Positions 15,705 through 24,071 of a stretch of 64,000 bases of DNA are shown one piece after another. The stretch comes from an uncultured Gemmatimonadota bacterium (GTDB lineage Bacteria > Gemmatimonadota > Gemmatimonadetes > Gemmatimonadales > Gemmatimonadaceae): NCBI GenBank assembly GCA_902826615.1, contig CADEFN010000006.1:248001-312000 (forward strand). The letters run 5' to 3'. Position numbers and translations under genes: made by a program. The notes beneath the pieces were generated by a model. The model made no database searches, was not told the DNA's origin, and was given only the letters and a program-made list of their open reading frames with translations. How positions within the stretch are numbered: position 1 is the stretch's first letter; every line of letters begins with the position of its first letter.

Positions 15705-17675
15705 TCAGGTGCCAGACCCCCTGGGTCGCTCTCGTACCGCCACGACGAAGTGCTGCACCTGCAGTATCGAATAGCCATCTGCCCTCAGGGTCACTTCGAG
15801 CGCCGCCGCATCGCGATGCCCCTCTGGGAACACGATCGTCCGCAGCGCACGCTCACGCATCAGACGCACCGCCTCTTCGAATGGAATGGCGCGCGGAACA
15901 CTGGCCGAGTAGAGGAAGAGCGATCTGCGGTCGGCAAATGCCGCATCCGGAACGATGCCACGCAATTTGGACAGATACAGGTAGCGCACCCCGACCAGTC
16001 GCGGGGCATTGGGAAGACGTGACACGTACTCGGCCAGATCCTCGGGAACAAGGGCGAGGTCGTCCGGGCCGGACAGTGACGCGACGGTCTGCGCGGCAGA
16101 GTAGAGTTGGGGGTCCACCTTCAGGCGCCCGATGTTGGCGAAGGAGAACGGGAACTGTCCAACAACGGTGGTTCCGGCAAACGTGAAGGCTGCCACCCAC
16201 ACGGCCAGCGCCGTGAACGACCAGCGGGCCCACGCCCGGGGCAGCGATGCCACGAGCCCGGCTGAGAGGGCGAGCAGCAACGGCATGGGCACCGCCCAGA
16301 GCAGCCGCCAGCTGTACACGTGCCCGAGGAAGGCACTGGCGAGCCGACTGGCGAAGGGGCTGAGGATCAGAAGAATGACAACCGACACATAGCCGGCCAT
16401 CCACTGGTCGCGCCGTGAGGCTCGGAGCCGGGCCAGGGCGGGAATCACCAGTAGCGCGAGCAGGACGAGTGGCGTCCTCTCGGTCCCGAGTGTGGTGGTG
16501 TATTGTGGCAACACGTCGTCCAGCGCAAAGGCGCCCTGGTACGGGGCGAGGCGTGGCATCAGCGCCGCCGCGGGAGCGAGGCAGAGGATGCTGGCAGAGA
16601 GGCCTGTCGCGATAGTTCGAACGGAGGCCCGGCTCCATGGTGGGGCGATGAGGGCGAGACCTGCGGCCACAGGCGCCACGATCACACCGTTCGTCGTCAG
16701 ACCCACCGCTGCCACTTGCGCTATGGCGAGTATCAACCAGCGCGCGCCCGATGGACTCTCCCGGTAGCGTATTGCGCTCAGCAACAGAAAGGGAAGCACG
16801 ACCGTCAGGTAAATGGCCTTTCCCTGAAAGAGGCGAACCAACCCGTTGTAGCCAAAGGAGCGCTGCCCATCACCCCACGTCACCATGAGAAAGACAAACA
16901 CCGCAGTGCCGACGAGGGCTCCGTGTGATGGCAGAAGGAAGCGCAGCAGTCGCCAGGTCATGAGCACGCCGACCACCGCCCAGATGGTCGGGAGGACGAC
17001 GTAGTAGGTGGTGGCGGTGGGAATGCGGAGCAGGGTGGAGAGTAATGCCACGGCAAACTCGTACGTCTGTGGCAGGTGGAACGCCTGCTCGACGGGCGGG
17101 AGCCCGTCACGCGTGAGTCCATCGAAGCTGTACATGGCCTCAGCAGGAAACCTGATCGCAGTGACCGCTACATTGAGGAAGAAGGCATCGTCAGGATTGG
17201 GTCGGTTGATGCCGAGGCTGAGCACCGCCGCTGTCACGGCGAGAGCCCAGACCGCCAGCATCTCCTGCCCGCTCCTCTCCGCCTGGGGCTCGTTGGTGAG
17301 GACTTCCGATGTCGGCGCGACGAAGTGGAGCGCGGCGACAAAGGCGGCTGCCAGCACCCAGAAGGCCGTGACCGAATCGGTGAGGGCAAACGTCAGGGAA
17401 ACGACGACGCTGCCAACGATCGCCCACAGGGCGGTGCGGCCGGAGAGGATCCTGCTGTGCGCTGCCTCCGCCGGCAAAGAGCCACCGTCCCTGCCGCGCC
17501 TGCTGATCAGTAGCAGGAGCAGAACAGTGGCGAGGGCAGGGAGCCATGCGTAAGAACGCAAGGTAGCGAACGACGCCCGAGTGAGGATGAGGGCCTGGGC
17601 GTACAGCGCCCACATGCCCGACAACACGATCGCACCGCGAATGACCCGGTCGACCATCTGCTCGTGACGCGTCAT
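15705..17675 (-). CDS. Large polytopic membrane protein, GT-C-like
   Basis: A 656-residue integral membrane protein with about 12 or more hydrophobic helices covering residues 15-500, then a C-terminal soluble domain of roughly 150 residues. The first long outside loop after the N-terminal helices contains an acidic pair in NRPNPDDAFFLN, reminiscent of the DD/DE motif in lipid-phosphate-dependent GT-C glycosyltransferases. Another loop carries QRSFGYNGLVRLFQGKA. I infer a glycosyltransferase or glycolipid-related role; the exact family was not recognised. No cell-wall genes are adjacent. Confidence 0.7.
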   Translation of the reverse strand: MTRHEQMVDRVIRGAIVLSGMWALYAQALILTRASFATLRSYAWLPALATVLLLLLISRRGRDGGSLPAEAAHSRILSGRTALWAIVGSVVVSLTFALTDSVTAFWVLAAAFVAALHFVAPTSEVLTNEPQAERSGQEMLAVWALAVTAAVLSLGINRPNPDDAFFLNVAVTAIRFPAEAMYSFDGLTRDGLPPVEQAFHLPQTYEFAVALLSTLLRIPTATTYYVVLPTIWAVVGVLMTWRLLRFLLPSHGALVGTAVFVFLMVTWGDGQRSFGYNGLVRLFQGKAIYLTVVLPFLLLSAIRYRESPSGARWLILAIAQVAAVGLTTNGVIVAPVAAGLALIAPPWSRASVRTIATGLSASILCLAPAAALMPRLAPYQGAFALDDVLPQYTTTLGTERTPLVLLALLVIPALARLRASRRDQWMAGYVSVVILLILSPFASRLASAFLGHVYSWRLLWAVPMPLLLALSAGLVASLPRAWARWSFTALAVWVAAFTFAGTTVVGQFPFSFANIGRLKVDPQLYSAAQTVASLSGPDDLALVPEDLAEYVSRLPNAPRLVGVRYLYLSKLRGIVPDAAFADRRSLFLYSASVPRAIPFEEAVRLMRERALRTIVFPEGHRDAAALEVTLRADGYSILQVQHFVVAVRERPRGSGT

Positions 17676-17736
17676 GTCGGCTACCCGCCGCTGACCAATT
17701 GTCGCAGCGTAACTCGTGCGACATGCATGTCCCTGC

Positions 17737-18654
17737 TCACTTCGCGTAGAGGATGCGCAGTCCTCGCACCACCGACGTAAACATCACGTCGGAATGCCCC
17801 ATCCCCGGGTGATACTCAATCGTCAGCTTGAGACCAGGGTACTTTCGAGTGGCGAGCACTCCAGCGAAGTGCGACATCCCGCTCACGATCTCGCCGATCC
17901 CTTCGAGCATCGGGTCTGATGCTTCGAGAGCACCTGACGCGAGGTAAATCCCCACGGGGAGATCCTTGTGGGTGCTCGCAAATGCTGCTTCCTGCCGGTA
18001 GATCTCGCCGCGACCGTACGACATCGCGGGGCTCGAGATGATGTACTTCTTGAACGGCGTGTCTGGCTGGAAAATGGCAAACGATGTGAAGAAGCCACCC
18101 GCCGAGAGACCAAAGAGCCCGAGCTGGGCGGTGTCGATGGGAAACCTGGCCGCGAGCTGAGGGATCATCTCTGCTGCGATCGCGGTGAGGAACTTCCCGG
18201 CTCCGCCGGTGCAGCGACCCTCAGGAGACTTGAGCTGCTGGCAGAAGCCCTCGACGAGCTTGCCGAAGGTGTCGTTGCGATCCCAGCCTGGCGGCGAGAA
18301 CTCGTAGATCCGACGCCTCGTGTGTTCCAATTCGCCCTCGTCGAGAGCAGTGCCAACACTGATGATGAAGATCGGCGTGATGGCCTCGGCAAGAGACCCG
18401 GCTGCCTCGTGGACACCTCGAAAGGTGAAGTCGCCGTCGGTCACGAAGAGGGCCGGGTACTTCTTTCCATCTCCGGGCTTGTAACCCGTCGGCATCCCCA
18501 CGTTGAGGGAAAAGCGCACGCCCATGGAGGGCGACTGGAAGGTGAACGACTGCACCTCACCGGTCGGAACGGGGCGAGGCTGGAGTTGCTGGCCCTGCAG
18601 CCACGACGCGCAAAGGGGCAGAACGAGGGCCGCAGTGATGATCCTGACGTTCAT
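17737..18654 (-). CDS. Secreted alpha/beta-hydrolase esterase (IroE/Fes-like fold)
   Basis: A 305-residue exported hydrolase. An N-terminal signal peptide (hydrophobic about residues 5-20, ending LQGQ) precedes an esterase domain of the putative-esterase type seen in siderophore esterases and esterase D-like proteins. The nucleophile elbow is FGLSAGGFF and a C-terminal His is in PGMGHSDVM; the acid is probably in the segment before that. The sequence YPALFVTDGDFTFRG is the strand-loop that opens such domains. Substrate is unknown; siderophore or carbohydrate esters are typical. It is followed on the same strand by the permease gene on the far side of a 72-bp gap but transcribed away from it. 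Confidence 0.82.
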   Translation of the reverse strand: MNVRIITAALVLPLCASWLQGQQLQPRPVPTGEVQSFTFQSPSMGVRFSLNVGMPTGYKPGDGKKYPALFVTDGDFTFRGVHEAAGSLAEAITPIFIISVGTALDEGELEHTRRRIYEFSPPGWDRNDTFGKLVEGFCQQLKSPEGRCTGGAGKFLTAIAAEMIPQLAARFPIDTAQLGLFGLSAGGFFTSFAIFQPDTPFKKYIISSPAMSYGRGEIYRQEAAFASTHKDLPVGIYLASGALEASDPMLEGIGEIVSGMSHFAGVLATRKYPGLKLTIEYHPGMGHSDVMFTSVVRGLRILYAK

Positions 18655-18726
18655 TAGATGGCTCGTGACGGGTTGAAGAGGCGGTATGATGAATGTACCA
18701 CGCCGCTTCGCCGCCCGGTCTTCGAA

Positions 18727-21444
18727 TTACCCGCTCCCCTTCATCGCCTCCGTGGCTTCGATGGCCAGTACACGACGGCCAGGAACGAGTGTTGCGCACA
18801 GCCCAACGAGAAGAACCACTCCGGCTGCCATCGCCACCGAGGAGAGTGCGGCGTCGAGCGTCGATGTTGCCCCGCCGGTATCCTCCGCCAACTCGCTGAC
18901 GAACCGGAACGCCAGAGGGAGACCGATGAGCGCGCCGATCGCTACCTGGACCAGCGAACGGCGGAGGATGGTGTGCACCAATGTCCAGCGACCGGCCCCC
19001 AGCGCCGATCGAATGCCGATCTCGCGCGTTCGCTCGGAAACGGAGAGCGACAACATCGCGTAGAGCCCGCTGGTGGCGAGGGCGAGGAGGATCACCACGA
19101 GCAGCGCCAGGCCCCCGGCCACGGAGACCATGAGGAACCAGTCTCCCTGCCGAACATCGCTGAGTACGACCAAACGGCCCACGGTCACTTCGGGGTCGAT
19201 CGTTGCGGCGATTTCACGAACACGTGAGAAGGGCAACTCGGAACCTTCCGCTGTGCGAATCCCGATCTGCATGGAACGCAGCTGACCCGGTGCGACCGGG
19301 ATGTACACCGCCTCACCGCGGTCGGGATTCATCATGTTGACGCCGAGGTGCTTGACGACGCCAACGATTTCGTGCCAGACGGTATCGGAGGACCAGGGGG
19401 AGGTTGGGAATCGTATGCGTCGGCCGATGGGATCGCCGCCGTCGAGGTGACGGGCGGCAAAAGCCGAGTTGACGATCACGACAGGGCGTTCTGCCGGCGT
19501 ATCGGCAGGCAGGAAGTCGCGCCCGCTCAGCACGTGTTGTCCGAGTCCGGTGAGGTAACCCGGATCGACGCGGACACTTCGCACCCAGCGCGGCGGAAGG
19601 TCAGGGGGCAACTCCACGCCCTCAACATCGAGCGGGAGCATGCGATGCTCCATTCGCGGCAGCACATCGGCAACGGCCACGCCGATGACCGCTGGCTCAC
19701 TCGCCAGTGCCGCCACCAGCGAGCTCTGAATGGTGGCTGCGCGGCTCGACGTCGTGCCCGGGCCGCCGATCGTGTTGTCGTCAGGCATACGCACCTCGGC
19801 GGCGAGGACCTTCGTGGCCACGACACCGCTCGCCTGATCGCTGCGCATGAGCGTGTTGGCGTGTGTCGCCAGCGAGAGTGCCAAACCGATCACAGCAACT
19901 GCCACCGCAATGTCAGCGACCACGAGGGCGCTGATCCACCCACCGAAGCGTGTGTGGGATGGACCCCGGAGCGACTGCTGCACCCAACGGCTGGTGATGC
20001 GAATGGCAGGGGCGACCCCCGCCGCAGTCGCACTGAGCACCGCCAGCCCCACGGCCTGCGCGATCGTACGTCCCGTCACGCGAAGCGAGAGCCAGTATGG
20101 AAGCGTGGCTTCTCCTGCGATCGCCGCGAGGTTCACCCTCCCCAGGAGCCAGTCGATGGCCAGGACGCCACTCGCCGCGGCCACGGCGGCCAGCACGATC
20201 GTCTCCACGAAGATCTGGGTGACAATACGTGTGCGACTGGCGCCGAGTGCCGTGCGGAGCGCCATCTCGCGCGAACGGGTCGCGGTGCGGGCGTACACCA
20301 GCATCCCCACATTGCCACACGCCACCAGCAAGAGTGCCAGGGCCAGCAGCTGAACAAAGCGGAACTCCGGGAGTGCCGCGAGTCCGCCGCGGGGAAGTCC
20401 AAGGTATTGCAGTCCGAACGGGACCACTTCGGGACGCAAACGCGCGCGTGCCGCCGTGAGGTCCGACGGAAGTGGTGCGGCGTCGAGCTCGGCCTGCGCG
20501 CCTTCGGGGGTAGAGCGATCGTCAAGGCGACCGAAGATGCGGACCGCGCGTTCGTTACCGGTGTCGCCCCCGCGCGCACGCGACAGCGGGAGCCAGAGTT
20601 GCTCGTTGGCAGGGAAGCGGAAGTCCTGCGGCATCACCCCAACAACAGTGTGCAGCCGACTGCCCACACGAATGGTCGTTCCGACGATGCCGGGATCGGC
20701 ACCAAACCGCGCCGTCCAGAGGTCATGGCCCAGCACAAGCACGAGCGGCGCGCCCGGCTCACCGTCTGCGTCGATGAGCGCACGGCCCAACTGCGGCGTG
20801 CCGCCCGCAACGGAGAGCGCCGACTCTGACACCTCCGCGCCGGCCACCGGGGCTGTCTGCCCGTCGCGCGCTGCGACGTTGTAGGACGTGGTGCGAAACG
20901 CTGCCAGTCGTGAGAAGCTGCGCAGGTCGTGCGACCACCGTTCGAAGTCCGCGTCGGTCGTGGTGGCCACTGCGGATGTCACAGGATCCCACAGCCTGAT
21001 GGCTCGCACCCGATGCCCAGGGTCACCCGGAAGGGGCGATTGAAGGGCTCGCGCCGCGTGCCCGGGGGCGAGCCCGATCGGAATGCCAGCGGCGAGGGCA
21101 AACAGGGCGGCGAGGCTGAGCACCGGATGTTTGTACAGCATGCGCAGGCCCAGCTTCACATCGATCCAGGACGTATTCACCCTGTCGAACAGTCCCAGCC
21201 CGCGGGCCGACCGTGCATCCGCGCGGTGCGTCGCGATATGACCGAACTCTACGCGGGCAAGACGTTCAGACTCTTCCCGGGAAAGGCCACTGCGGCGCAA
21301 GTCCTCTGCGCGCAGCTCGAGATGCAGGCGAAATTCCTCATGCATTTCGCCTTCAGTGGAGTCACGATGAAAGAGGCCGCGGCCGAGTGATCGCGCCCGC
21401 GCGGTGAGACTCCTGATCGACAACCACTCATACGGGAACGCCAT
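18727..21444 (-). CDS. FtsX/MacB-type ABC transporter permease (ADOP family)
   Basis: A permease of about 905 residues starting at the ATG of MAFPYEW. Residues 25-70 are the helical permease prefix (EEFRLHLELRAEDLRRSG) typical of the long PadR-linked permeases. It has two MacB-like periplasmic domains and two FtsX-type membrane blocks of four helices each (for example LLALALLLVACGNVGMLVYAR and GGLALLVVILLALATSGLYAML), with EMALRTALGASRTRI and TREIGIRSALGAG coupling segments after them. No ATPase is encoded next to it, as is usual for this family. Its start lies 4 bp beyond the PadR stop, so it is in the PadR operon. The substrate is unknown; export of peptides or lipids, or envelope mechanotransmission, is typical. 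Confidence 0.9.
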   Translation of the reverse strand: MAFPYEWLSIRSLTARARSLGRGLFHRDSTEGEMHEEFRLHLELRAEDLRRSGLSREESERLARVEFGHIATHRADARSARGLGLFDRVNTSWIDVKLGLRMLYKHPVLSLAALFALAAGIPIGLAPGHAARALQSPLPGDPGHRVRAIRLWDPVTSAVATTTDADFERWSHDLRSFSRLAAFRTTSYNVAARDGQTAPVAGAEVSESALSVAGGTPQLGRALIDADGEPGAPLVLVLGHDLWTARFGADPGIVGTTIRVGSRLHTVVGVMPQDFRFPANEQLWLPLSRARGGDTGNERAVRIFGRLDDRSTPEGAQAELDAAPLPSDLTAARARLRPEVVPFGLQYLGLPRGGLAALPEFRFVQLLALALLLVACGNVGMLVYARTATRSREMALRTALGASRTRIVTQIFVETIVLAAVAAASGVLAIDWLLGRVNLAAIAGEATLPYWLSLRVTGRTIAQAVGLAVLSATAAGVAPAIRITSRWVQQSLRGPSHTRFGGWISALVVADIAVAVAVIGLALSLATHANTLMRSDQASGVVATKVLAAEVRMPDDNTIGGPGTTSSRAATIQSSLVAALASEPAVIGVAVADVLPRMEHRMLPLDVEGVELPPDLPPRWVRSVRVDPGYLTGLGQHVLSGRDFLPADTPAERPVVIVNSAFAARHLDGGDPIGRRIRFPTSPWSSDTVWHEIVGVVKHLGVNMMNPDRGEAVYIPVAPGQLRSMQIGIRTAEGSELPFSRVREIAATIDPEVTVGRLVVLSDVRQGDWFLMVSVAGGLALLVVILLALATSGLYAMLSLSVSERTREIGIRSALGAGRWTLVHTILRRSLVQVAIGALIGLPLAFRFVSELAEDTGGATSTLDAALSSVAMAAGVVLLVGLCATLVPGRRVLAIEATEAMKGSG

Positions 21445-21448
21445 CGTC

Positions 21449-21790
21449 CTAAGCCTCACGCGGCGTCGCCGCGAGTGCGAGTGTCATGGCGTCGGCGAGC
21501 CTGCCCCAGCTTGCCTTTTCTTCGCCAAACCGCTTTTTGCCGAGGGTGGTGAGACGATAGTACTTGGCTCGGCGGTTGTTCTCCGACGTGCCCCACTCAC
21601 TCTCGATCAAGCCCTGGTGTTCCAGGCGGTACAACGCCGGGTACAGCGCACCCTGCTGGACGAGGATGGCGCCTTTCGAGATACGCTCGATGCGGAGCAG
21701 GACCCCGTAGCCATGGACGTCCCCGAGGGAAATGGCCTTGAGGACAACCAGTTCGAGATTGCCTGGCAGCAGGTCACTCGGTTTCGGCAT
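21449..21790 (-). CDS. PadR family transcriptional repressor
   Basis: A 113-residue winged-helix regulator. The family pattern is clear: LVVLKAISLGDVHGYGVLLRI, then AILVQQGALYPALYRLEHQGLIES, then AKYYRLTTLGKKRF as the wing, with a short C-terminal dimerisation helix. The permease gene starts 4 bp after its stop, an arrangement that recurs at 49197-52255. An inverted repeat and half-site lie within 50 bp upstream. PadR proteins of this kind repress their own operon until a small ligand or envelope stress relieves it. Confidence 0.92.
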   Translation of the reverse strand: MPKPSDLLPGNLELVVLKAISLGDVHGYGVLLRIERISKGAILVQQGALYPALYRLEHQGLIESEWGTSENNRRAKYYRLTTLGKKRFGEEKASWGRLADAMTLALAATPREA

Positions 21791-21795
21791 CGACT

Positions 21796-21814
21796 CTCCT
21801 ATCGCGTATAGGAG
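21796..21814. promoter_or_regulatory. Inverted repeat upstream of the first PadR gene, probable operator
   Basis: CTCCTAT (21796-21802) and ATAGGAG (21808-21814) form a perfect 7-bp dyad with spacer CGCGT, 6 bp upstream of the PadR start. A further CTCCTAT half-site lies at 21830-21836. The layout fits autoregulation by a PadR dimer. Confidence 0.6.
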
Positions 21815-21844
21815 AAGGATGGCGATGCTCTCCTATGCTGTCAA

Positions 21845-21881
<37 letters not shown>

Positions 21882-21893
21882 TTCAGGCGCCTC

Positions 21894-22454
21894 TCATTGC
21901 CCGTGTGTGGCGAGCTTCTTGAGGCGCATTTCCAAGGTTGGCATCCATTGGGTACCGTCGCGGCTGAACTCCCCTCGCTCATGCCAGTCGCCTTCTGGCG
22001 TGAGGCGCACGGTATAGCGCACTCGGCCACCGGGGACTTCGAATCCCCAGACAATTCCCTGAGCCTCTGGCAAAAGCGTGACCGGGAATGTCCCTTCGCG
22101 GCCCTCGTGTGTCATGGACCGGAGCTGATATCCGCGGTCGGGACGCCAATCGAGGACTCCCAACGCCTGAAACGCAGTATCGCCCGGTACGTCCCCGACG
22201 AGCATGCGGCCGACGCCGTTGATCACCAGGGCCTGTCCGCCGACGGCCAAACGGACGTGTTCGGTTTGCCGGAAGTTCTCCATGCCTCCCGGCCCCCGCG
22301 ACATCCGCGCGTCCCCGCTCCAGTCGCCAACAAGGAAGCTGAGCTTCATGAGTGCCTCGCGGCGAGCCACGGGGTCTGACACGGCCAGCTGCGCGTGGAG
22401 TGGCGAGACGCGCACCAGCGTGCACAGCAGGATGAGTACTCGGTACCTTCGCAT
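21894..22454 (-). CDS. Secreted DUF1579-like protein
   Basis: A protein of about 186 residues starting at the ATG of MRRYRVLILL. A signal peptide (to about residue 21, SPLHAQ) is followed by a domain resembling DUF1579 and lipocalin-like proteins: LMKLSFLVGDWSGDARM near the start, a middle FQALGVLDWRPDRGYQLRS, and a C-terminal GDWHERGEFSRDG. The WxGxxxM opening is the family's hallmark; the function of such proteins is not known. Upstream in-frame starts up to 22622 add only basic low-complexity residues. It is 97 bp downstream of the AraC gene on the same strand and may belong to that operon. Confidence 0.75.
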   Translation of the reverse strand: MRRYRVLILLCTLVRVSPLHAQLAVSDPVARREALMKLSFLVGDWSGDARMSRGPGGMENFRQTEHVRLAVGGQALVINGVGRMLVGDVPGDTAFQALGVLDWRPDRGYQLRSMTHEGREGTFPVTLLPEAQGIVWGFEVPGGRVRYTVRLTPEGDWHERGEFSRDGTQWMPTLEMRLKKLATHGQ

Positions 22455-22551
22455 GGGATCGCTCCGGAGTGGAATCGAGTGGAGCTTACCCACGCTCCGG
22501 CAGTACGAGCTTGAAGAAAAGCGCCAATCCTGGCGCGAGGACCTGCGCGCT

Positions 22552-23364
22552 CTAGGGGCGATACGCCCCGTGACTGATGCGCCCGATGAGGCGCGCCACT
22601 TCTCGCGGGGGTGCACCCACAATATCCCGGAAGTCCCGGGTAAGGTGTGCGTGATCGGCGTAACCTACCTCGGCCGCTATGGTGCTCCACGTCGCGGCCG
22701 GGGCCTTCAGGTGTTGCGCGGCTGCCTCCCGGAAGCGCCGGACCTTTGCGTAGCGCTTGAGTGTGAGCCCGATCGCTGCACGAAATCGGCGCAACAACGT
22801 GCGCGCACTGGTCCCGGCGGTGGCGGGGACCTCCCGGATAGGGATAGTGCCACGCGACGCTGCAATCGCAACGACCGCCAGTCGCACGGCAGGATCCAGC
22901 GGCGCCGCTTGCGCCACGATGTCACAACACCAGTGTTGCAGGTGCTGGGGCACCTCGTCGGCTGAGACGACCTTCGCAAGGGCATCCGTCAGTGAGGACA
23001 GCCGATCGCCGAGTGCCTGCTGTGCTGGTCCGATGCGTCCGACCCAGGTGACGGCATCGAGATGCAGGCACGCCGCGCCGGCATCGGGCCAGAAGCGCAC
23101 CCCCCAATATCGGTCACCCGGATTGACGCGAACGGTAAGAGGACTGTCGTGCGCACCCACGACCGCAACGTCCACCCGTCCGTCACCGCGCCATGCGACG
23201 GAGATGCCCATGCAACCGTCAGGGGGCACGTGGTGCATGACAGCACCCTCCGTTGCCGCGGGCCCGTGGAACGTCCACAAGGCGAGGACGTGATCTCGCA
23301 GCGCCGCCGACGGCGAGGTCTCTTCGTAATACATGAGCGTTTCCTGCCGGCGTTTCTGTTTCAT
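22552..23364 (-). CDS. AraC family transcriptional regulator
   Basis: A 270-residue regulator. The N-terminal part (residues 10-150) resembles the DUF6597-type sensor domain (MHHVPPDGCMGISVAW, then NPGDRYWGVRFWPDAGAACL). The C-terminal pair of helix-turn-helix motifs is typical of AraC (TSARTLLRRFRAAIGLTLKRYAKVRRF, then WSTIAAEVGYADHAHLTRDF). The ATG at 23364 overlaps the TGA of the LytTR response regulator (ATGA), which fixes this start and makes a three-gene transcript with the sensor kinase. An AraC regulator as the third member of a LytS/LytT operon is unusual. Confidence 0.88.
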   Translation of the reverse strand: MKQKRRQETLMYYEETSPSAALRDHVLALWTFHGPAATEGAVMHHVPPDGCMGISVAWRGDGRVDVAVVGAHDSPLTVRVNPGDRYWGVRFWPDAGAACLHLDAVTWVGRIGPAQQALGDRLSSLTDALAKVVSADEVPQHLQHWCCDIVAQAAPLDPAVRLAVVAIAASRGTIPIREVPATAGTSARTLLRRFRAAIGLTLKRYAKVRRFREAAAQHLKAPAATWSTIAAEVGYADHAHLTRDFRDIVGAPPREVARLIGRISHGAYRP

Positions 23365-24071
23365 GGCAATCGCCCAACCCGCCTCACCGCCTCACTTACC
23401 TCTGCACTCCGGCGTCGGCTCACCGGAATTTTCACGCCATCGACGCACTCCAGGAGCACCGTGCCGCGATCCACCTGCCGCAGTCGCACCACATGCTGCA
23501 GGTTCGCGATCCACCCGCGATGCACCCGCACAAAGTGTGATGGCAGCGAGCGCGCCAGCGTGCCCAGATGTTCGTCGTGCAGCACACGCCGGCCGTCTGC
23601 GAGATGCAGCAGCACATAGTCATCGGCACTGGCGATTCGCCGGACGTCCCGGAGCGGGATCAGCTCGACGCGGCCCTGCGCGCGCACCGCCAGGGTGTCG
23701 GCGACTGGTGCCACATCCGGCGCCCAGAGCCGGGCGATAGCGCGCGACAACCGCGCTTCGCTCACCGGCTTCGCCACGAAGTCGAGCACCCCGTGCTCAA
23801 ACGCCTCGAGGGCACGATGCCCGCCGGCCGACACCACAATCGTGCGCATGCCTCCATGCCCGGCCCGCCGCAGCACCGTGAAGCCGTCACGACCCGAGAG
23901 ATCGAGGTCGAGCAGCAGAAGATCCACCGGTGCCTCGCCTAACGTGGCCATCGCCCCCTCGACACTGTCGGCGGTGAGGATCATCGCATCGCCCAGCGAC
24001 GGCTGCTCCGATACCAGACGTTCCAGTCGCCGCAGGGCAGGGGCCTCATCTTCCACGATCAGCACCCTCAC
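23361..24071 (-). CDS. LytTR response regulator
   Basis: A response regulator of about 236 residues. The N-terminus is a receiver domain (VRVLIVEDEAPALRRLERL) with the acidic pair in VEDE, the phospho-acceptor Asp in LLLLDLDLSGRDG, and the conserved Lys in FVAKPVSEARL. The C-terminal half is a LytTR DNA-binding domain (ADDYVLLHLADG, FVRVHRGWIANLQHV, KIPVSRR). The GTG start at 24071 overlaps the sensor stop by 4 nt (GTGA), so that start was preferred over 24107. It acts with the sensor kinase encoded immediately upstream. Confidence 0.9.
   Translation of the reverse strand: MRVLIVEDEAPALRRLERLVSEQPSLGDAMILTADSVEGAMATLGEAPVDLLLLDLDLSGRDGFTVLRRAGHGGMRTIVVSAGGHRALEAFEHGVLDFVAKPVSEARLSRAIARLWAPDVAPVADTLAVRAQGRVELIPLRDVRRIASADDYVLLHLADGRRVLHDEHLGTLARSLPSHFVRVHRGWIANLQHVVRLRQVDRGTVLLECVDGVKIPVSRRRSAEVSEAVRRVGRLP

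Noticed and set aside
19348-20829. Long + strand open frame (493 residues) opposite the first permease gene
   Set aside because: Arg/His-rich composition with no folded-domain pattern; the opposite strand encodes a clear permease.
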